This document shows, piece after piece, positions 1 through 6,124 of a stretch of 9,639 nt of DNA. This stretch comes from Actinomycetes bacterium. GTDB taxonomy: Bacteria > Actinomycetota > Acidimicrobiia > Acidimicrobiales > Ilumatobacteraceae. The translations under genes were made by a program, and so were the position numbers. The stretch's first letter is position 1. The number at the start of each line of letters is the position of its first letter. Below the pieces are notes generated by a model, which saw only the letters and a list, made by a program, of their open reading frames with translations, did no database searches and was not told the origin of the DNA. The stretch covers positions 1 through 9,639 of the forward strand of contig JAEZFY010000279.1 in the NCBI GenBank assembly GCA_023417265.1, given 5' to 3'.

Positions 1-104
1 CGGATGGCGTGCCCGCCGAGGTCGGCCGCCGAGAGCGCGGAGAAGGCCCCCGACATCTTCCCGATTGGGGTCCGGGCACCAGCAACGATCACAGAACCAG
101 CCAT
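1..104 (-). CDS. Thiolase / acetyl-CoA acetyltransferase, N-terminal part (runs off left edge)
   Basis: Translating the minus strand from the ATG at 104-102 gives 34 codons that stay open to the window edge. The protein begins MAGSVIVAGARTPIGK and continues with MSGAFSALSAADLGGHAI. The pattern (V-I-V-x-x-A-R-T-P-I-G, then G-x-F/L-S-x-L-S-A-x-D-L-G) is the hallmark N-terminus of thiolase superfamily enzymes of the acetyl-CoA C-acetyltransferase type, which condense two acetyl-CoA to acetoacetyl-CoA or cleave 3-ketoacyl-CoA. The catalytic Cys and His lie outside the window, so degradative and biosynthetic thiolases cannot be told apart. It follows the TetR gene on the same strand after 59 bases and is probably co-transcribed with it. 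No strong ribosome binding site is seen. Its position beside ccr suggests, by inference, the acetyl-CoA entry step of the ethylmalonyl-CoA pathway. Confidence 0.82.
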   Translation of the reverse strand, partial: MAGSVIVAGARTPIGKMSGAFSALSAADLGGHAI

Positions 105-163
105 GTGTCGACGCTACCGCGGCACAACGAACCCGCACTAGGCGACGGGCCCGCTGCGCGCGC

Positions 164-811
164 TCAGCCCCGTTCGGCCTCGAGCATGCGCAGGGCGAAC
201 TCGGCGTAGGTGGCGGCGAGCTCGGCCGGGGCGACGCTGCCGGCCGGGTTGTACCACGCCGACACACCGATGCCCATGTCGAGGATCGCGTACGACGACC
301 ACCGGTCCGACGGGGTGTGGAACACCTGCTCGCGGCGCCCCTCCTGCACGAGCTCACGGAAGGCGGTCTCGTACTCGCGGCGCAAGTCGAGCACGCGGGT
401 GCGCTCGGGCTCCTCGAGGCTGTCGATCTCGCGGTGGCCGACGAACGCCTCGTAGCGATGCTCGGCGTGGTACTGGACGTGCACGGCGGTGATTCGTTCG
501 AGGCGGTCGCGGACGCTGCCGCCGAGCGCCAGGGCGGCCTGTTGGCGGCGCAACAGCTCGCGCATCATCCCGGTCATGATCGCCGCCAGCATCTCGTGCT
601 TGGAGGCCACGTGCTTGTAGAGGCTCGGGCCGCGGATGCCGATCCGGTCGCCGATCTGGGCCATCGTCGTCGACCGGTAACCGATCGTGGCGAACAGCTC
701 GAGCGCGGCGGCGAGGATTTCGGCGTGGCGGTCGGCGCCCACCTCGGGGGTGTGCGGCCCGGCGGTGGGAACATGCGAGCGACCGCCGTGGAGCGGTTCA
801 CGGCGCGTCAT
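164..811 (-). CDS. TetR family transcriptional regulator (KstR2-like)
   Basis: This is a 215-aa protein when started at the ATG at 811-809. Residues about 28-74 form a TetR_N helix-turn-helix: a helix with AEILAAALELFATIGY, then STTMAQIGDRIGIRGPSLYK and a HVASKHEML tail, including the family's typical G-x-S-L-Y-x-H/Y recognition helix. The rest is a helical ligand-binding domain ending LDMGIGVSAWYNPAGS and FALRMLEAERG, which resembles acyl-CoA-responsive regulators of the KstR2 kind. An in-frame ATG at 847-845 would add 12 residues. I prefer 811 because that extension contains a TTA codon, very rare in this genome, and its ATG lies inside the palindromic operator. Neither start has a clear ribosome binding site. 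It is divergent from ccr and upstream of a thiolase. TetR-type CcrR of Methylobacterium extorquens controls ccr (established); control of ccr and itself here is inference. Confidence 0.9.
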   Translation of the reverse strand: MTRREPLHGGRSHVPTAGPHTPEVGADRHAEILAAALELFATIGYRSTTMAQIGDRIGIRGPSLYKHVASKHEMLAAIMTGMMRELLRRQQAALALGGSVRDRLERITAVHVQYHAEHRYEAFVGHREIDSLEEPERTRVLDLRREYETAFRELVQEGRREQVFHTPSDRWSSYAILDMGIGVSAWYNPAGSVAPAELAATYAEFALRMLEAERG

Positions 812-843
812 CGCGGGGAACGATAAGCGCCGGACGACCCGAT

Positions 844-875
844 CCATGCCGGCTAACCATGATTAGCCGGCATGG
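844..875. promoter_or_regulatory. Palindromic operator, probable TetR binding site between tetR and ccr
   Basis: The left arm CCATGCCGGCTAA (844-856) is the exact reverse complement of the right arm TTAGCCGGCATGG (863-875). The 6-base centre is CCATGA, whose inner CATG is also self-complementary, so 30 of 32 bases are in perfect dyad. This is far more symmetry than expected by chance, and it sits in the divergent gap between a TetR gene and ccr, where TetR autoregulatory operators normally lie. It overlaps the upstream alternative ATG of tetR and lies just before a possible ccr -10 element (TAGGTT, 878-883). Binding there would affect both promoters. A transcript hairpin is possible, but there is no T tract. 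Confidence 0.8.
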
Positions 876-877
876 GG

Positions 878-883
878 TAGGTT
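878..883 (+). promoter_or_regulatory. Candidate -10 element of the ccr promoter
   Basis: TAGGTT fits the relaxed actinobacterial TANNNT pattern and lies directly after the palindrome, which would then cover the -35 region. A transcript starting near 890 would carry a leader of about 70 bases with a small GC hairpin (GGCCG 908-912, CGGCC 916-920). No convincing -35 hexamer is seen, so this is only a candidate. Confidence 0.3.
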
Positions 884-949
884 CGCCGCTGTCAACGAAA
901 CAGGCATGGCCGCAACGGCCCGCCCCGCATGACCCGCTCCCGTACGTCC

Positions 950-954
950 GGAGG
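950..954 (+). promoter_or_regulatory. Ribosome binding site of ccr
   Basis: GGAGG lies 8 bases before the GTG at 963. It is one of the strongest Shine-Dalgarno matches in the window and fixes the non-ATG start of ccr. Confidence 0.85.
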
Positions 955-962
955 TAACGACC

Positions 963-2297
963 GTGCAGCACATCCTCGAAGCGATCCAGGCCGGCGCATC
1001 CGGCGCCGAGTTGGCGAACCTGGCGATTCCCGAGTCGTACCGCGCCGCGTACGTGCGCCGCGAGGACGCCGACATGTTCGAGGGCGTCGAATCGTCGGCC
1101 AAGGACCCCACCAAATCGCTCCACATCGGCGACGTCGCGACGCCCGAGCTGGCGCCCGACGAGGTGTACCTGGCGGTCATGGCCAGCTCGATCAACTTCA
1201 ACACCGTGTGGACGTCGATCTTCGAACCGCTGCCGACGTTCGGGTTCCTCGACCGGCTCGGCCGTGAGAGCGAATGGGCGGCACGCCATGCCCTGCCCTA
1301 CCACGTGATCGGCTCCGACGCCTCCGGCGTCGTGCTGCGGGTCGGCTCGGCAGTGCGCAACTGGAAGCCCGGCGACCGGGTCACGGTGCACTGCAACCAC
1401 GTCGACGACCAGGACCCGTCGGCCCACGACGATTCGATGCTCGCCAGCAACCAGCGGATCTGGGGGTTCGAGACCAACTTCGGCGGGCTCGCCGACCTCA
1501 CCGTCGTCAAGGCCAACCAGCTGATGCCCAAGCCGACGCACCTCACCTGGGAAGAAGCCGCCGTCAACGCGCTGTGCAACTCGACGTCGTACCGGATGCT
1601 CGTCAGCGACAACGGGGCGCGCATGAAGCAGGGCGACACGGTCCTCGTGTGGGGTGCCACCGGCGGCATCGGCGGCTACGCGATCCAATACGTGCTCAAC
1701 GGTGGGGGCACGCCCGTCGGCGTCGTGTCGTCGCCCGAGCGAGCCGCACTGCTCAACGCGATGGGCTGCGAAGCGGTGATCGACCGCTCCGCCGAGGGAT
1801 ACCGGTTCTGGAGCGACGAGCACACCCAGGACGAGGGCGAGTGGCGCCGCTTCGGCAAGAAAATCCGCGAGCTCGTCGGCGAGGACCCCGACATCGTCTT
1901 CGAGCACCCCGGGCGCTCGACCATGGGCGCGTCGATCTTCGCCGTCAAGCGCGGCGGCACGGTGGTCACGTGCGCGGCGACGTCGGGCTACATGGTCGAG
2001 TTCGACAACCGCCACTTCTGGATGAAGCTCAAGCGGCTCCTGTCGTCGCACTTCGCCAACTACGCCGAGGCTTGGGCCGCCAACCGGCTGATCGACCAGG
2101 GCAAGATCCATCCGCTGCTGTCGGCCACCTACCCGCTCACCGAGGTCGGCGCGGCGGCTCGGGCCGGGCACCGCAACGAGGCCGAGGGCAAGCTCGGCGT
2201 GCTCTGCCTGGCCCCGGAAGCCGGCCTCGGCATCGACGACCCCGAGAAGCGCGAGCGCGTCGGCGAAGCCAACATCACCCGCTTCCAAGGCGCCTGA
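963..2297 (+). CDS. ccr: Crotonyl-CoA carboxylase/reductase
   Basis: This 444-aa enzyme carries out the NADPH-dependent reductive carboxylation of crotonyl-CoA to (2S)-ethylmalonyl-CoA, the signature step of the ethylmalonyl-CoA pathway and a source of extender units. It is a full-length zinc-independent MDR-superfamily protein. An N-terminal GroES-like part holds SSINFNTVW (N78/N80) and YHVIGSDASGVV. The CO2-pocket pair F169-E170 lies in WGFETNFGG. The NADPH-binding loop is GATGGIGGYA at 231-240, and SSHFANY supplies H363. These match the Asn81, Phe170, Glu171 and His365 CO2-binding residues described for the Kitasatospora setae enzyme, so it should be a true carboxylase rather than a plain crotonyl-CoA reductase. 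The start is GTG at 963, set by the GGAGG site. It is divergent from tetR across the palindrome, and mce follows after about 70 bases. Confidence 0.96.
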   Translation: MQHILEAIQAGASGAELANLAIPESYRAAYVRREDADMFEGVESSAKDPTKSLHIGDVATPELAPDEVYLAVMASSINFNTVWTSIFEPLPTFGFLDRLGRESEWAARHALPYHVIGSDASGVVLRVGSAVRNWKPGDRVTVHCNHVDDQDPSAHDDSMLASNQRIWGFETNFGGLADLTVVKANQLMPKPTHLTWEEAAVNALCNSTSYRMLVSDNGARMKQGDTVLVWGATGGIGGYAIQYVLNGGGTPVGVVSSPERAALLNAMGCEAVIDRSAEGYRFWSDEHTQDEGEWRRFGKKIRELVGEDPDIVFEHPGRSTMGASIFAVKRGGTVVTCAATSGYMVEFDNRHFWMKLKRLLSSHFANYAEAWAANRLIDQGKIHPLLSATYPLTEVGAAARAGHRNEAEGKLGVLCLAPEAGLGIDDPEKRERVGEANITRFQGA

Positions 2298-2366
2298 GGT
2301 CGGCGCGCCCGGCTCAGCGCCGGGGCCGGTAGGGCACAGCGCGAGCGAGCCGCCAGAATGGGCGCC

Positions 2367-2768
2367 ATGTTGCTCACCGAGATCGACCACGTGGCGATTG
2401 CCGTCAACGACCTGGAAGCCGCGATCGACTACTACCAGCGGGCGTTCGGCGCCACCGTCGACCACCGCGAAACGGTCGAGTCGGACGGCGTCGAGGAGGC
2501 CCTCTTGAAGGTCGCCGAGAGCTACATCCAACTGTTGACGCCGACCCGCGAGGACTCGCCGGTCGCCAAGGCGCTCGCCAAGCGCGGCGAGGGGCTGCAC
2601 CACATCGGCTACCGCGTCGCCGATTGCGCGGCCGCGCTCCAGGCGATGGTGGCAGCCGGGGCGACCCCGCTCGACGCGGCGCCGCGCCCGGGCAGCCGCG
2701 GCACGACGGTGGCGTTCATCCACCCGAAGGGCAGCTTCGGCACGCTGATCGAACTCGTCCAGGAGTGA
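2367..2768 (+). CDS. mce: Methylmalonyl-CoA (ethylmalonyl-CoA) epimerase
   Basis: This is a 133-aa vicinal-oxygen-chelate (glyoxalase-fold) protein of the usual epimerase length. It interconverts the 2R and 2S forms of methylmalonyl-CoA, and in the ethylmalonyl-CoA pathway also of ethylmalonyl-CoA. Motifs include IDHVAIAV with metal ligand H8, SYIQLLTP with Q55, GLHHIGYRV with H78/H79, and the C-terminal HPKGSFGTLIELVQ with E129. These correspond to the His-Gln-His-Glu metal set known from the Propionibacterium shermanii enzyme. The ATG at 2367 gives the family-typical start MLLTEIDHV. An ATG at 2358 would add three residues, and neither has a clear ribosome binding site. It probably shares the ccr transcript, since it supplies the next step for the ccr product. 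Its TGA overlaps the GTG of the HAD gene (GTGA). Confidence 0.93.
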   Translation: MLLTEIDHVAIAVNDLEAAIDYYQRAFGATVDHRETVESDGVEEALLKVAESYIQLLTPTREDSPVAKALAKRGEGLHHIGYRVADCAAALQAMVAAGATPLDAAPRPGSRGTTVAFIHPKGSFGTLIELVQE

Positions 2769-3445
2769 GCAGCGACGGCCCCGCGCCCGCCTGGGGCGTG
2801 CTGTGGGACATGGACGGCACGCTCGTCGACACCGAGCCGTACTGGATCGCCACCGAGTTCGAGCTAGTCGCCCGCTACGGCGGGCACTGGAGCGAAGAAG
2901 ACGCCAAGCACCTGGTCGGCTTCGACCTGCTCGACGGCGGGCGCTACATCCGCGATCACGCCGGCGTGCCGCTCGAACCGATCCAGATCGTCGAGTTCCT
3001 GCTCGACGGGGTGATCAGCCGGATCGAGGACACGATCCCGTGGCGACCCGGCGCCCGCGAGCTGCTCGCCGGCTTGAACGCGGCCGGCGTGCCGTGCGCG
3101 CTGGTGACGATGTCGTGGCGCAACTTCGCCGACGCCGTGCTCAGCGCCCTGCCGCACGGCTCGTTCACGGCCAGCATCGCCGGTGACGAAGTGCCGGAGG
3201 GCCGCGGCAAGCCGCACCCCGAGCCGTACCTGCTGGGCGCCACGGCACTCGGGCTGACCCCCGATCGGTGCGTGGCGATCGAGGACTCGCCGACCGGTGC
3301 CCGCTCGGCGCTCAGCGCCGGCTGTGCCGCCGTCGTCGGTGTGCCCAACGTCGCCAGCCTCGACGGCGTGGACGGGCTCATCCGCCGATCGTCGCTCGAG
3401 CAACTCGGCGTGGCCGACCTCGCCGAGTTCGTGGGAGCCGCTTGA
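2765..3445 (+). CDS. HAD superfamily hydrolase (phosphatase/phosphoglucomutase-like, subfamily IA)
   Basis: This is a 226-aa haloacid-dehalogenase-fold protein with all four motifs. Motif I is WDMDGTLVD, with nucleophile D15 and acid/base D17. Motif II is VTMSWRNF (T115/S117), motif III K149 in GRGKPHPEPYL, and motif IV IEDSPTGARSA (E173, D174). The helical cap between motifs I and II (about residues 24-95) marks subfamily I. Such enzymes hydrolyse small phosphate esters or act as beta-phosphoglucomutases; the substrate cannot be read from sequence. The frame stays open upstream inside mce, but similarity starts only just before the DMDGT motif. I therefore start it at GTG 2765, whose GTGA overlaps the mce stop. 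AGGAG directly abuts this GTG, too close to be an ideal ribosome site, so translation is probably coupled to mce. The next gene overlaps its stop too. Confidence 0.9.
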   Translation: MSSDGPAPAWGVLWDMDGTLVDTEPYWIATEFELVARYGGHWSEEDAKHLVGFDLLDGGRYIRDHAGVPLEPIQIVEFLLDGVISRIEDTIPWRPGARELLAGLNAAGVPCALVTMSWRNFADAVLSALPHGSFTASIAGDEVPEGRGKPHPEPYLLGATALGLTPDRCVAIEDSPTGARSALSAGCAAVVGVPNVASLDGVDGLIRRSSLEQLGVADLAEFVGAA

Positions 3446-4701
3446 CGCACGACGAACGCGCCACCCCCGACGAGGGCGCCTCCGGGACGCGCGGCACCGA
3501 ATCGATCTACGTCCGCCGCCGACGGCTCGTGGTGTTGGGGGCCTTGGCCGCGGTGGCGGCCGTGCTCGTCGGATGGGCGGCGCTGCGCGGACCGGGCAAG
3601 CCCGCGCCGCCACCGTTGCCGCCGGGCGCGGTGGCCATCGATGTGTGGGCGCCGTATTGGACGCTGTCCGACACGGTCGCCGAAGTGCCCGAACGATTGG
3701 CGGTCGTGCGCGAGGCGTCACCGTTCTGGTACGGGGCGCGGGGCGTCGCCGAAATCGTCGTCGACCAGCACGCCGACGACGACCGGATGGATGCGTTCAT
3801 CGACGCCCTGGCGGCGACCCCGGCGGCGTTCGTGCCGTCCATCCGCGACGAGATGCCGGCCGGCGGAATGGCCCGGATCCTCGCCGATCCCGACACACGG
3901 TCCGCCCACATCGACGCCCTGGTGGCGTTCGCCGACGAGCTCGGTGCGGCCGGGCTCGACCTCGACTACGAACAGTTCGCGTTCGCCGACGGACGTTCGA
4001 CGTGGGCGACGACGCGCCCGCACTGGACCGCGTTCGTCGAGCAGCTCGCCGCCGCGCTCCACGCCGACGGGCGCACGCTGACGATCAGCATCCCGCCGGT
4101 GTACGACGACGGGGAGACCGACGCCAGCGGCTACTGGGTGTACGACCACGGCACGATCGCCGAGCACGTCGACGCGATCCGGATCATGGCCTACGACTTC
4201 TCCGTCGCCGAGGCCGGGCCGATCGCCCCGCTCGAGTGGGTGCGCACCGTCGTCACCGGTGTCTCCGCCGCGGTGCCCACCGAGTACCACGACCGGCTCG
4301 TGCTCGGCGTGCCCGCCTACGGGTCGAACTGGGTGGCGAGCACCGCCGGGTCGTGCCCGGCCGACGCCGAGGGCAAGACCACCGTGTCGGTGCGTTCGGT
4401 CGGCGAGCTGGCGCAACGCCGCGGCGGTGTCCCCGCCTACGACTCGGTCTCCGGCGAGTGGGCGTTCGGCTACGAGCTGCGCGTCGACGACGGCAGCACG
4501 GCATGCGTGCAGACGCGCGCGGTCCGGTGGGTGGGGGCCGAAGGGATCGCGGCGCGCACCGAACTGGCCCGTCGGGCGGGATGGGGCGGTGTCGCCCTGT
4601 GGGCGCTCGGGTACGAGGACGCCGCCGCGTGGCGCGCGCTCGTCGCCTCGGCTCACGGCCCGATGGCCGGCGCTCCGGCAACGACTCCCGATGGTCCGTA
4701 G
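3442..4701 (+). CDS. Membrane-anchored GH18-type glycosyl hydrolase
   Basis: This is a 419-aa protein started at TTG 3442, which overlaps the HAD stop as TTGA. GGGAG at 3433-3437 precedes the start by 4 bases. Residues 1-28 are a polar tail ending in RRRR. Residues 29-48 (LVVLGALAAVAAVLVGWAAL) form one transmembrane or uncleaved signal segment, and a Pro-rich linker (51-61) follows. The rest is a TIM-barrel GH18-like domain facing outside. The active-site strand reads AAGLDLDYEQF, the D-x-D-x-E form of the GH18 motif, with D173, D175 and catalytic acid E177. IMAYDFS matches the later M-x-Y-D strand. GH18 includes chitinases and YaaH/SleL-type N-acetylglucosaminidases acting on peptidoglycan. 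I favour cell-wall glycan as substrate, by inference. No LysM or other binding domain is visible. It ends 5 bases from the convergent deaminase gene. Confidence 0.8.
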   Translation: MTHDERATPDEGASGTRGTESIYVRRRRLVVLGALAAVAAVLVGWAALRGPGKPAPPPLPPGAVAIDVWAPYWTLSDTVAEVPERLAVVREASPFWYGARGVAEIVVDQHADDDRMDAFIDALAATPAAFVPSIRDEMPAGGMARILADPDTRSAHIDALVAFADELGAAGLDLDYEQFAFADGRSTWATTRPHWTAFVEQLAAALHADGRTLTISIPPVYDDGETDASGYWVYDHGTIAEHVDAIRIMAYDFSVAEAGPIAPLEWVRTVVTGVSAAVPTEYHDRLVLGVPAYGSNWVASTAGSCPADAEGKTTVSVRSVGELAQRRGGVPAYDSVSGEWAFGYELRVDDGSTACVQTRAVRWVGAEGIAARTELARRAGWGGVALWALGYEDAAAWRALVASAHGPMAGAPATTPDGP

Positions 4702-4706
4702 CCGGA

Positions 4707-5429
4707 TCAGTCGAGCAGGTTCTCGGGTCCGAACCCGTCGGGGAGCAGCTCGGCGATCGAGTAGCTGCGCACGAAACCGTCCGGGCCGGCACAGCGGATG
4801 GTCGTGGCAGGCGTGGCGAACTCGCGGATCTTCTGCCGGCACCCGCCGCACGGCGTGCCGAGCTGGTCGCCGTCGCACACCGTGACGATCGTGTCGATCA
4901 CGCGGTCGCCGCCGGCCACCATCGCCGAGATCGCCCCACCCTCGGCGCACACGCCCTGCGGGTAGGCGGCGTTCTCGACGTTGCAGCCGACGTAGACGCG
5001 CCCGGTGTCGGTGCGGATCGCCGCGCCGACGTGGAACTGCGAGTACGGCACGTGCGCGCGTTGCTGGATCTCGCGGGCCGCGGCGAGCAAGGCATCGTCG
5101 TCCGCGGTCGGCGCGGCGACGCTCGTGGCGGCGTCGATCAGCACGGCGCGCACGTCCGCTGCGCCGGCTCGCAACGGTTGCAGGGCGAGGTATTCGGGCG
5201 ACTCCCAGAACGCCCGCGCAGCGTCGGCCGACGGGAACTCGACGAGATGCCAGCGTCCCTCGGTGGGCCCGCCCTCGAGGGCCTCGGCGCCCGCCGCGCG
5301 GGCGAGGTAGCGCCCGCCGTGGCGCTCGATCATCGCCGGGACGGCGGCCCGGTAGTCGGCGTAGCGGGCCGCTGCGTCGGGCGTGGGGTCGGGGTTGACG
5401 GCGACCTCGAAGACTGCGTAGGCGGGCAT
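4707..5429 (-). CDS. DUF1330 - cytidine deaminase fusion protein
   Basis: This 240-aa single frame has two domains. Residues about 1-100 resemble DUF1330, a ferredoxin-like dimeric alpha-beta barrel of unknown role, with YRAAVPAMIERHGGRYLAR, WHLVEFPSADAARAFWESPE and VRAVLIDA. Residues about 110-240 form a cytidine deaminase: FHVGAAIRTDTGRVYVGCN, NVENAAYPQGV, then C161-A-E163-G-G-A-I and PCGGCRQ with C194 and C197. That gives the complete three-Cys zinc site and catalytic Glu, so it should hydrolyse cytidine or deoxycytidine to uridine for pyrimidine salvage. Stand-alone deaminases of this class are about 130 aa, so the N-terminal domain is an addition. No stop or frame change separates the parts. 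It lies 30 bases after cysC on the same strand, probably in one transcript, and has no visible ribosome binding site. It is convergent with the GH18 gene. Confidence 0.88.
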   Translation of the reverse strand: MPAYAVFEVAVNPDPTPDAAARYADYRAAVPAMIERHGGRYLARAAGAEALEGGPTEGRWHLVEFPSADAARAFWESPEYLALQPLRAGAADVRAVLIDAATSVAAPTADDDALLAAAREIQQRAHVPYSQFHVGAAIRTDTGRVYVGCNVENAAYPQGVCAEGGAISAMVAGGDRVIDTIVTVCDGDQLGTPCGGCRQKIREFATPATTIRCAGPDGFVRSYSIAELLPDGFGPENLLD

Positions 5430-5459
5430 GCGCGCAGCGTACGCCCGCGGCCGGCCCGC

Positions 5460-6050
5460 TTACCGGGAGGCCAGCGCAGCGATCACCGCCGCGGCCTGTT
5501 CGTCGACGGCTCCGGGAGCGAGATGGACGTCGGGCGCGAGCGGCGGCTCGTACGGGTCGTCGATGCCGGTCATGCCACTGAGCTCGCCGGACCGGGCCTT
5601 GGCGTAGAGACCCTTCGGGTCGCGTTGCTCGCACAGCTCGAGCGGGGTGTCGACGAACACCTCGACGAACACCAAGTCCGCCGCGGTGTGTAGCTCCCGG
5701 GCAAGGTCGCGGTCGGCCCGGTACGGCGAGATCACCGGGACGAGTGCCACCAGGCCGGCGTCGGCGAGCAGCCGGGCGACGTGGGCGACCCGGCGGATGT
5801 TCTCGGCCCGGTCGTCGGGCGCGAAACCGAGGTCGCCGTTGAGGCCCTGGCGGAGGTTGTCACCGTCGAGCACGTAGGCGGCGCGACCGGCCGTCAGCAA
5901 CGCCTCGGCGACCGCGTTGGCGAGCGTCGACTTACCCGATCCCGACAGCCCCGTGAACCACACCGTGGCACCGCGCAGGCCGTGCGCCGCCCAGCGCGCG
6001 GCGCGGTCGATCGTCGTCGGGTGCCACACGGTGTTCGGGCTGGCGCGCAT
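5460..6050 (-). CDS. cysC: Adenylylsulfate (APS) kinase
   Basis: This 196-aa enzyme phosphorylates APS with ATP to give PAPS, the sulfate donor for sulfotransferases and, in some bacteria, the substrate of PAPS reductase. The Walker A loop is FTGLSGSGKST (residues 34-41). DGDN (62-65) with R67, LGFAPDDRAENIRRV (74-88) and the DPKGLYAKARSGELSGMTG loop followed by DDPYEPP are all standard APS-kinase features, and the length is typical. The ATG at 6050 is preferred. A TTG at 6101 would add 17 residues, but that stretch contains TTA, ACA and TCA codons unlike the gene body and would run almost to the divergent TauE start. A weak GGGG lies 5' of the ATG. The gene is separated from cysD-cysN by the permease gene and pairs with the deaminase fusion 30 bases downstream. 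Confidence 0.95.
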   Translation of the reverse strand: MRASPNTVWHPTTIDRAARWAAHGLRGATVWFTGLSGSGKSTLANAVAEALLTAGRAAYVLDGDNLRQGLNGDLGFAPDDRAENIRRVAHVARLLADAGLVALVPVISPYRADRDLARELHTAADLVFVEVFVDTPLELCEQRDPKGLYAKARSGELSGMTGIDDPYEPPLAPDVHLAPGAVDEQAAAVIAALASR

Positions 6051-6110
6051 CGCCCCAGTATCGCCGTCCGGGCCCAGCCGGGCTGATGTGCGTAAAGCCA
6101 ACTTGGTGAG

Positions 6111-6116
6111 TAGGGT
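6111..6116 (+). promoter_or_regulatory. Candidate -10 element of a leaderless TauE/SafE promoter
   Basis: TAGGGT fits TANNNT and ends 8 bases before the ATG at 6125, which would put transcription start at or next to the start codon. The gene has no Shine-Dalgarno sequence, as expected for a leaderless message. The element resembles the TAGGTT seen before ccr. No clear -35 box is visible. Confidence 0.4.
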
Positions 6117-6124
6117 TTGCCAAC

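Noticed and set aside
2308..2324. Terminator between ccr and mce (CCCGGC, 5-base loop, GCCGGG)
   Set aside because: The stem has only six pairs, there is no T tract, and ccr and mce are pathway partners likely to be co-transcribed. Such GC stems arise easily by chance here.
798..2723. Minus-strand open frame of about 640 codons opposite ccr and mce
   Set aside because: It is antisense to two clearly recognised genes, has low-complexity Arg/Ala/Gly/Asp-rich translation and no domain motif. It is the usual by-product of GC-rich third positions.
3718..5634. Minus-strand open frame of about 640 codons spanning opposite GH18 and through the deaminase and cysC
   Set aside because: It crosses three real genes in the wrong frame or strand, and its translation is Arg-rich with no motif.
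6051..6101. Longer CysC starting at TTG 6101
   Set aside because: The 17 extra codons include TTA, ACA and TCA, unlike the gene body, and lie in the short divergent promoter space before the permease. APS kinase similarity starts after the ATG at 6050.
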